This document shows positions 56,010 through 64,000 of a stretch of DNA of 64,000 nucleotides, in pieces. Source of the DNA: Durusdinium trenchii (taxonomy: Eukaryota; Sar; Dinophyceae; Suessiales; Symbiodiniaceae); assembly GCA_963970005.1 (NCBI GenBank), contig CAXAMN010013925.1:94457-158456 (forward strand). The letters run 5' to 3'. A program made the position numbers and the translations under genes. Within the stretch, counting starts at the first letter, position 1; every line of letters starts with the position of its first letter. The notes beneath the pieces are model-generated. The model worked only from the letters and a program-made list of their open reading frames with translations, did no database searches and was not told the origin of the DNA.

Positions 56010-57525
56010 TTACTACTTGTCAGCATAAATCGCGAGCCTCAACAAACAAGAATCTGTGAAGTTGCCAGGTGCAAAACCTGATTGAGTTTGTGGCACCCGT
56101 CGCCCCAGAACCTCAGGCCCCTTGCCGGTGATGTGCCAAGGCCGGCGAGAAGCCCAAAGCCTTGGCAGTTTTCCCGAGAAGCGGGGCGAGCAGCAAGTAA
56201 AGCGACGCGACGTGATGTAGCAGTTGGAACCCTTTTTTGTGTCGCAAAATCATTTGTTGCCATCAATGTCAAAAAAGAGTCACCTCACCAGTTCTATAAA
56301 ATGTTACCAGCTCATCAAGACGCTGAAAAGATCTGAAAAGCTGCTCCAAGACACGTGCCTTCCTTAAAAACCGAAACTTGAGCTCTGTCCGCTGAGTCCG
56401 CTCCCGGCTAGAACCGCTCCGCGCCTCGGGCTTTGCAGCTTTGGCAGCTCTTTGCACCTGGAAGGGACGACCCGGATGCGCGGTGAGCCACAGGGTACAC
56501 TTCGCGCACTGGAGCCGTCGAAATGCGACACTGCAAAAATCACACTGTAATAGCATCAGTCCAAGGGGTACAAGTGTACTTCAACTCGTGCTACTTCCGG
56601 AAGACCTCCGGGCAGTTGTGCTCATGTAGCAAAGAGGATTAAACTTACCGTGCAACAGTCGGTGGATTGCATGTCTAGATCAGCTCATTCTCCTGGACTG
56701 TTTTTGGGGACAGGTTGAGCCAAGACTTAGACTATGAAGTTCACATCCTTGGCTGAGTCATTCGCTGCTGCCACAAGTGCAGCTGAAGGTGCTGCAGTCG
56801 CTGTCCCTGCCCAAGAGTCAGACTGTCTGGCCATGGCAGAGCAACACTTGTCTTCACGTCAACAAGCCCAGCATGGTGCTCATTGCGCATCACTGTGTCT
56901 TTCAATCCCAAGAGGCACCCTTGAGGCCCTTGAGGCGTTGGGGAGAAGTGCAAGTTTTGCGTGCCTGCTGCTTCATCCCTGGGCCACACTGGAAAAAGAA
57001 GCCGAAACTCTCTACATGAAATGTAAGGATTATCTGAAGGTGCCTCTGCCTATTGAAGCTAGCACACGCGTAAGAATATATATATATATATAATGTTAGT
57101 TAACAGATAAAATTTAGAAGCTGAGGAACTGCTAAGCTACGGTACATTCCATCATTGTTTTCACAGGATCCATCTTTCTGGGTGCCCCGACTTGTCCAGC
57201 TCCTCGTCCCTGTGATTGAATCAGTGAGAGCTCATCCCAAAAGTCCCATCAAACACCGGTCCCTCCTAGTTCGGAGAACTTACTGTCCTTCTCACGTGGT
57301 GTGTGTGTGTGTTTAGGGGTCTCTGCGTGCACACCCGTTCGAGTGGCAAAGAAGTTGCAGCCCCCAACCCCACCCCCGTAGCTGACCGGGCCTTGGTCCC
57401 AGCTGCATGGCAGATTCCCTGAGCATTGGTGCGCAAAAGCTCTGCACGCCTCACATGCCTGGGATTCTTTACTGTTTCATCCCTTGTTCATCTTTTTCGT
57501 GCTCCTTTTTAGCATCAACACCTAA
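56010..57525. other. No gene recognised
   Basis: Contains a (TA)n tract at 57076-57091 and a (GT)n tract at 57298-57315. No frame with family content. Confidence 0.4.
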
Positions 57526-57529
57526 CAGC

Positions 57530-58546
57530 TCAGCTTTGGCTTCTCACGAGCAGTTTCCGAAACTTCACTTTATGGCCAGGCAAGCACTTGACCGTCTCAA
57601 GCATTTCGTCCTGCTCAGAACGCTCAAGCTCTCTCAGGACCTCCACATCGTAGCCATGTGCAGCAAGACTTTCTGCGTAGGAATCAAGTCCAGCTGGTTC
57701 GAGAAACTGCTGCAAGTCTCTGCACAACGCTGCATACGCTGCCGAAGCTGCCACTTTCGCTGCTGTCGGAGACGCCGCGTCGGCTTCGTCGGAGTGAGGC
57801 ATCGCAGGAAGCGTCGCGACTCTTTGGGAAGTGCTCTGGGTGGAGGTGCTCTGAGTCTGACTCTCTGCATTGGAGTCGGCTTCCGACTTCGTACTCGGGT
57901 CACCTTGAAATTGTTCAAGAGAGAACCATCGAAGCTTCAGCAAGTTGGAACTCAGTTGCCACAAGTTGGAGCTCTGTATCTTTCTCAGCTTCTGCCAGGC
58001 CAAATAGGCCAAAAGAAGCCAAGGCAACAAATTCAACCTTCGCATCCAGCCTGATCTTCGCCGTCGTGAACTGATGGCAGCCGTGCAAAAGACTGAAAGA
58101 AGTGTCCAATGCCAGGTATTGTAGGTCGACACTTTGGCACGGTACTCCTCAATCTGAACATTTCCTTTGATGGCTTGCTTTGAAACCTCCGCTCTCGCAG
58201 AGATTGCTTCACGGTTGGTCGCAGCCCCCTCTTTCACTGAAGCCTCTATAACCTCTGCAAGGCGTTCATAGCGTTTGGAACGCTGCTCCTCCACAATCCG
58301 TTGCCTCTCAGTCATGCCTGTCTCCGAGAGCCGACATTGCTCCACTTGAGTCATGCCATCGATCTCCTTGAGTCGAACCAAGCATTCCGCGACCTGAGCT
58401 GACCTTCCATCTCTTGGAGCACCACGAGAGAGGAGCTGAATGGCTTGTGCCATGTCTGGGGCGAGAAGGTTCTGATTGGCCAGCTCCATGGAACCAAGAT
58501 TCATGGCTGTGTTTGCAAGAATGATGGGTTGGATTGTACACATCAT
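57530..58546 (-). CDS. SAM-domain protein with hydrophobic segments, single open frame
   Basis: 338 codons without interruption. Residues about 80-140 are charged and helical (MTERQRIVEEQRSKRYERLA), a likely coiled coil. Two hydrophobic stretches follow at about 145-159 and 171-186 (LNLLPWLLLAYLAW), separated by an RRRR patch, suggesting a membrane hairpin or a single anchor. A Ser/Thr/Gln-rich linker spans about 215-245. Residues about 275-335 match a sterile alpha motif (LQQFLEPAGLDSYAESLAAH then CLPGHKVKFRKLL), a protein-protein interaction domain that can polymerise; the G-L-x-x-Y and L-P-G-H-x-x-K signatures are both present. The start at 58546 is the first of two Met codons; an upstream exon is possible. 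A real gene is likely; the exact role is unknown. Confidence 0.6.
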   Translation of the reverse strand: MMCTIQPIILANTAMNLGSMELANQNLLAPDMAQAIQLLSRGAPRDGRSAQVAECLVRLKEIDGMTQVEQCRLSETGMTERQRIVEEQRSKRYERLAEVIEASVKEGAATNREAISARAEVSKQAIKGNVQIEEYRAKVSTYNTWHWTLLSVFCTAAISSRRRRSGWMRRLNLLPWLLLAYLAWQKLRKIQSSNLWQLSSNLLKLRWFSLEQFQGDPSTKSEADSNAESQTQSTSTQSTSQRVATLPAMPHSDEADAASPTAAKVAASAAYAALCRDLQQFLEPAGLDSYAESLAAHGYDVEVLRELERSEQDEMLETVKCLPGHKVKFRKLLVRSQS

Positions 58547-58549
58547 GTT

Positions 58550-60705
58550 GGGATGACTATCTCTTGCGCTGCGTTATTGTTGTGTCCCTTCTTCATTGAA
58601 ACTACATTGCGTCATTTGCTTTTGGCTCTAGGTCTGCCTCTCCAAGCCAACAGCTCTCTCGTTGCCCTTCCTTCACTGACTTCCGGTGCTGCTGCTCTTT
58701 AACACATGGAAAGCCAAGCATGTTTCGCGCACCGTAAGGTGTATCACCCACAGGTCCTTCCTGTTTCCAAGCAATGCAGGCTTGAATGCATTTAGAGGTA
58801 TACATAGATCGACAGTGAATGGTCTTAGCCTTTCAGCTTTGCTGAGCAAAACCATCTTCATGCCCCGAAAATGTTCTAAATCTTTGCCCTCAGTCCACAC
58901 TCCAGGACCTACTGTCTTACTGGTCGACCAAGAAGAACCTGTGCTTCGGAACCTGTGTTTTTCTTGCTGCGGGCTGAGCCCTTCACAAAGCACTCAGACC
59001 TGATCGGCATGAATTGCATTTCCCTGAGAAACAAAAGTCGCTAAAAATCTGTCAGCGAGCTCCAACAGTCAGACCTTCATCAAAACCAGATCATACCACC
59101 TCTGACTGCAAACGACTGCAAGCAGTACAAAGATCTATGAAGCTCTCCAAGGTTCATCTTGTGCTGAAAGGACATTCTCTTCAGTTTCAGCCAAGGAAGA
59201 AGAGATCAAATGGAAGGTGCACACATGTGCACGGCATAACCAATCAGCTCACGGCAATTCATTCGATCGCCTGCAACCTAGACTGAGGTGCAAGCAACCA
59301 GAGCCTTGTACGTAGTGATGCACCTGAAGATGAGATGCGGCTTGATGGATGCTATGTGGGATGGTAAGAGCGTGTGCTTTCCAGAAAAGCAATTTGAGAG
59401 TTGCTAGTCCGTTACCTAGAACTGCCAGCTTCTGAAGCCCTTTTTAATTCCTCCCAGTTCAAAGTTCTGCTTGACTTGTGGCTGAGCCCCAGTCTCCAGC
59501 AGCTGGAGCTAAATTCGGTGATTGCCCGGGACGCCTGCCACTGTTCAACCATTTCAATGTGTTCCTTCCATGCTCCTTTGTCAACACTGTTTGACACATG
59601 AAGAGTGGATTTCTTGTCAAGCAACTTGTGATTTGCACAACCGCTAGTTTTTTGTCTTTCTTGAGGCCTTTAGGCTTTACGCTCATTCCGACTCATTCCC
59701 ATTCAACCATCAAAGTTGTGGTGGAGTTCAATCCATGAACCTCCCACCTGGTGTCAGGTTGTGGCTCTGTTCTGGATCGGATCAACGTCCCACCAACCTC
59801 AAGCACCATGGGGCTCGGGGGGTCCGTCTGACCCATGATCCACAGAGACCAGTTCTGGGCATTCTGCCAAAGCAGATCCTGGTCCAGAGTACCTCTCACA
59901 AACGTAACTGAGGAAGTCCTTGATCGATTGGGCTTGCGACTTTTCAATGATCCACTTGCACCGATTTGGATTGATTGATATTTTTCAATTTGGGCACTTG
60001 GGTGTCAGCACAGGAGAGCCACGCTGAAGCCTGACAACCATGCATTTTTGGGGGAAACCTGCCGGACAGTTACGTGGAGGACCCGGTTTCCCAATCCTAT
60101 GCTCTCTACGCACTAATCTAGCAGATTCGACCCTTTCACGCTCTGACACAAAATATTGAGCAAAAATCCTGCAAAGGTTTAAAAACTGTCTTTTGTGGCT
60201 CTGAAGATCCATCACAAGTTGCTGGCCTCACACTGTTCCGCCGTACGTCCTGTACAACGTGAAAATCGTCAAGGAACTCGCATTTTTTTTTTTGAGAAGG
60301 GTTGACTCCTAAAGCTGCAAAATCGAAGCACAGTGAGATAGATAGAATCTTGCTGGCAATTTGGTGCCACCCCTAGCCTCGTGGGCCAGCACGGCAGCCA
60401 TCACGACTCACGATGCCCGGCCAGACCCAACACTAAAACTGTATACACATTGTACGCGTCCAGCTGATGCAATCAGCCGCCACAAACACAATTGTATTTG
60501 ACGTTGACATGCTGGATCATGCTGTGTTGCAAGTTGGCCTAAACTTGTGGCCGAAAGAATTCCTCGCTGCAGAGAAATGTGTTTTTCCTGTTGGGTGTTT
60601 GCACATAGCGCTCAAAAGAACACGTCCCTTGTTCCTCTTGAAGAGCGAAGCTGAAAAGAAACAACAAAAAAAATATTCACTTTAAGTTCCAATGGAAAAA
60701 GTCAT
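58550..60705. other. No gene recognised
   Basis: Short frames on both strands without domain content. Confidence 0.4.
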
Positions 60706-60712
60706 AGCTATT

Positions 60713-60835
60713 TCTTTCTCGCACCATTCATTACAAACATGACAGTCACTCGAAACTGCGCACAGAAACTCAGCTGCTTCTTTTTCAAGCGGGGGAATAG
60801 CAAGGTCCTATATGAAGGCCCTCCTGGCCGGTCGG
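60713..60835 (+). repeat. Direct repeat copy 1
   Basis: TTTCTCGCACCATTCATTAC ... GAAGGCCCTCCTGGCC. Repeated at 61308-61430 with few changes. Confidence 0.85.
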
Positions 60836-61307
60836 AAGGGCTAGGCTTGGTACATTGTAGCGCGTTGGCTACCAACGCCACTGCACCCAGTTCTTCAGGG
60901 TGTCGGTCGCTTGTCGAATCAGATGATCTGCAAAGGTCAGAAAGTCCTTGATTCAGAGGGCCAATATGGGCGGTATTGGCAAACCCCATGTCTTCGAAGT
61001 GCTCAATCATGGTATCCATAGCGATCAGCGCCCCTAGGCCATCACATCTCAATTGAACCGCCATTCTGTAGCGGTAGAGGTCAGCTTGGAATTGCACCAG
61101 GTCTGGCTGCTGCATGGATGGTGGGCGGGCCAATTTTGCCAGACAAAGAAAAGCGGAAACCCACCCTCCACTACCCTGGAACCAAACTAACGAACGTGAG
61201 AAACATGACATGTTTGAATGAATGCAAGCTTGTTTTCCATCACTGCAAAACAAGGAAGCTCTTAAGAAAAAAATAGTTCGTTGACTTCGCCAACTGCCCA
61301 TATTATT

Positions 61308-61430
61308 CCTTTCTCGCACCACTCATTACAAACATGACAGTCACTCGAAACAGCGCACAGAAACTCAGCTGCTTCTTTTTCAAACGGGGGAATAGCAAGG
61401 TCTTATCTGAAGGCCCTCCTGGCCTCCCCC
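61308..61430 (+). repeat. Direct repeat copy 2
   Basis: Second copy, 595 bp downstream of the first and about 75 bp beyond the 3' end of the RNase H frame of the next element, so it may be part of that element's terminal structure. Confidence 0.85.
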
Positions 61431-61504
61431 TTCTTAGGGCCTTCTCAAAGACCGCTCTTGTCTGACCACATGTCTTCGAAGCTAGGAAGCCTGGCCCTTA
61501 AGGC

Positions 61505-63627
61505 CTAAGATAACATTTCATGTGGGGTCGCCCTAGAAGGAAAATCTGCCAAGTTGAATTCTGTTGGAACTCGGGCAAACCATGGGAGGATGCAATGGTC
61601 CACCTCCTGCTTCGCTATGTTGTGCACAATGCTTTGGAGGTTCTTGTTGGAGGCGTATCCCTTGAGGATAAGGTACCTGCATCCTTCATTGTCGAGGAAG
61701 ATCACAACGTGTTTGCGAGCCAAAATTTTGCCCCAAAGGTGCAGCGCAACTAACACTGCAAAGGACTCCAACTCACCGATTGCTTGCTTCTGCTCCTCGG
61801 CCATGAACGATTTGCAGAAATCTTTGGTGACTAAATCTCCGAACCACTGCTCAACAGTAGCGTTGCCGTTGATCAGCACACCTCCAATTCCTCCGCTCTT
61901 GGTTTCACTCTCGAAGCTTGCGTCGGTGAAGATGTAGTACACCTCGCCTGTGTCTGAGTCAGCTATTCGTGGGGCAGAAGTGAGCACTTGATCCGCCACC
62001 ATCTCTAAAGCTCGCTTCGTTGATTCTGAGAGCTTGTTGTTCTTCGGGGGGCGGAGCGCATGCTGCCCAAGTTCGTTGATGAGCCTCCTCGTCGCTCTCC
62101 CGAACAACTGTCCCTCGGCAAAGCCTAATCTCCCTTTCAGGGATGCAGCACTGTGGCTGGTGAGTACGCCTTCGTCGAAACACTTGGCAATTTGGGCACA
62201 AGCATCTTCTCGGTATTCTGGACTTGAACAACGCCTTCAGACGACTTCTCAAGGTCCACAATGACTCCAAGAGCTGAGATGCTAGCTCCCATCGCCGATG
62301 ACTTCTCTCCTGTCTCGTCGAACTTCCAACCCAACAAGTCAAGCAGAGTTTCAAACGTCAGCTCACTGCTTCTGCTCAAGGCTGGGGTGGATAGACAGAT
62401 AAAATCGTCGAAGTAGCACGAAGTCACCAAGTCTAGTTTCAGGCATATCCACTGCAACATGCGAGCACATCTAAGCAAGGCAACCACGCTGCTCTTCGCC
62501 CCGAACGGCAGGCTGTATTGCTGGAAACACTTGGTCGCTTTCTCCTCGGGGCAATACACTGCCAGCCTCGCCCATTTCAAATCACTGTCTGACACTGCCA
62601 GCTGTCTATATGCGCTCTTCAAATCAAAGCTTCTCCCAACCAGGGTGGAGCACTTGGACCTGGATCTGAGGGCCTTCATGAATTCACAGGTCTTGGCTGG
62701 TTTGGTGTCAACTCCATCCACTGTGCACTTGTTGGTGATGGTGACAGCACTGTTGATCTGGGACTCACTGTAGTTGTCTATAGGCCTCACCTTCTCGGAT
62801 TGCACGACCGCAAATCGTCTCGAGACTCTCCCGCCGTCCAAGGGCACACGCTCAAGGCTTTGCAGCCACCCCTTGTCCTCCTCCTCAAGAGTCTTCTGCC
62901 ACAGCTCCGCATCAACAAGAGGCGAACCACTTGACTTGCATGAGTTCATGATGGCTTTGTTGCTTTTGTTGGCTTGTTCTTCCAGATCTTGCACCGTCAA
63001 TGTAGCCGGTTGGAAATCCGCAGGGAGAACTCCCTCTGCTCCAGCTGTGCCAACTAAATCGAAGCCATTGAGAATGTCGTCAGCAACAGACAGGTCAGGG
63101 TATTGCAACTCTGCCAGCATCTCCTTGAGGACGAGGATTCTTTTCCCTCTCAAGATGAGCCTCCTGTGCTTGGGTAGACTGGAATGCAGCTCTTCTTCAT
63201 CTTTGGTCAATTGGGCTGGTCTGGTAGTCCACTTCTTGAGGAACGAGGCTCTGTTCCGTGCAATTGCTGCGGGATCTCTAGTCGGGCTGCTGTGTATCGC
63301 ATCCACGACCATTGGTGCTAACCCCTCGAAAAGGCTAGTTGGATGCCCTCTGTTGGTCGCTTCTTGGATGAAGGTCTCCGTAGTCCAAGGGGCTCCAAAA
63401 GCGATTTCCCATGATTGCTTCTCCTCCCCCTTCTCGGCAATCATCTTCTTAGTCACTCGCAGGATGTGGGCTGCCGCGGATAGGGAAGGTGCACAAACCC
63501 GTGTAAGTCCCATCGTTTGGAGCCATTGTGAAGCCTCCAAAAGCCAAAAAACCCTTTCCGACAAAATATTTCCATGTGCTTGGTCATTTTTCGACCATTT
63601 TGGAAGCCTAGACACTTCAAAAAACAT
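61505..63627 (-). pseudogene. RT-RNase H retroelement (non-copia, DIRS-like RNase H), two frames
   Basis: Frame 63627-62137 (496 codons): a leader (LRGKRILVLKEMLAELQYPD, VSRRFAVVQSEKVRPIDNYS) and an RT with RSFDLKSAYRQLAVSD (first Asp), QQYSLPFGAKSSVVALLRC and CYFDDFICL (YFDD active site). After a frame change, 62107-61505 gives an RNase H with YYIFTDASFE (Asp), GELESFAVLVALHLWG (Glu), VVIFLDNEGCRY (Asp) and PWFARVPTEFNLADFPSR. RT followed by this RNase H resembles DIRS-type and related elements and a family I associate with dinoflagellate genomes. No tyrosine recombinase or LTR is visible. The first 45 or so codons after the nominal start look non-coding. One frame break lies between 62137 and 62107. 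Confidence 0.8.
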
Positions 63628-63629
63628 AG

Positions 63630-64000
63630 GTTTTTACGAGGTTCTTTGGCCGGACAGCCACAGAAAACCATGTAAATTGCGTGGTTTGAGGCCACTCTTG
63701 CAGACTGGAGGAGCTGAAAACACTTGTACTTACAGCGTTTTCTAGCCATTGACAAAGAGCCGCGCCAGGGTGGAGTTGAGAAGGGGGGGGGCCGGCCTCT
63801 AAAATGAAATGTCGGAGGCAATTCTCAATGAGATACGCCTCCACTCTGGCTATAATTCACTTTTGCTAAAGCAAAATGGGAAACTCAGGTAGCGTAACCG
63901 CTACCTTTCTTTTTAAAGGCTCCTGCCGAAGACAACGAAGGTTCCCATGTAGCATCAAAACAAATTCTTTATTCTTGCTGCGTGGGCGCAGCCCCCCCCC
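63630..64000. other. No gene recognised; homopolymer at window end
   Basis: A G-run at 63784-63792 and a C-run at the last bases of the window; nothing coding. Confidence 0.4.

Noticed and set aside
1..64000. Dinoflagellate spliced-leader genes, tRNA, rRNA or CRISPR
   Set aside because: Read by eye for the leader core (TTTTGGCTCAAG), tRNA B-box-like sequence and regularly spaced repeats; no convincing case was found.

Overview
The window reads as nuclear DNA of a dinoflagellate, most likely a Symbiodiniaceae-type genome. This is inferred from three things: a retroelement-dominated landscape containing RT families I associate with dinoflagellates, a Ty1/copia polyprotein that carries a cytosine-methyltransferase-like domain, and a host gene whose reading frame needs a GA-AG intron. 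I found no bacterial-style operons, rRNA, tRNA or CRISPR. Host coding content is thin: a NEIL3-like DNA glycosylase gene (about 41.7-43.5 kb, minus strand), a SAM-domain protein (57.5-58.5 kb, minus strand) and one or two isolated exons of unknown function.

Mobile elements. A degenerate LINE RT lies at 6.0-7.0 kb. A complete but frame-broken copia element with 178/179-bp LTRs spans 20.66-29.20 kb (minus strand: gag, zinc knuckle and protease, zinc-ribbon region, DNMT-like domain, integrase, linker, RT, RNase H). A gag-protease fragment lies at 36.8-38.2 kb. A second copia derivative with 96-bp LTRs and only RT-RNase H lies at 53.2-56.0 kb. A non-copia RT-RNase H element lies at 61.5-63.6 kb. 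Foldback or inverted-repeat sequences lie at 3.9-4.3 kb and 29.45-29.73 kb.

Repeats. A 13-bp satellite occurs at 7.1-7.8, 32.2-32.6 and 51.9-53.2 kb; the last copy is inverted and contains 278 unsequenced bases. Two of these loci also share neighbouring repeat types in mirrored order. A GC-rich minisatellite of about 23 bp is dispersed at four places, one of them inside an intron of the glycosylase gene.

Most unusual content. Regions 9.8-14.4 kb (mostly plus) and 32.6-36.3 kb (minus) are built from (GT)n-bounded units of about 300-490 bp. Each unit carries the same predicted RNA fold: an outer 5-bp helix GCAGG/CCTGC, a hairpin of about 8 bp whose loop pairs with a downstream strand (an H-type pseudoknot), a near-invariant AACGAAGA linker, a further hairpin, and a conserved GTACCTGC end. 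Five sequence versions of the 8-bp helix and of the pseudoknot helix have changed on both sides and still pair. A second companion block shows the same behaviour. I do not recognise the fold as a known riboswitch or ribozyme; it is the best candidate here for an undescribed system, possibly a structured SINE-like retroposon RNA. Part of the two regions (12.25-13.82 kb versus 34.03-35.59 kb) is a recent inverted duplication.
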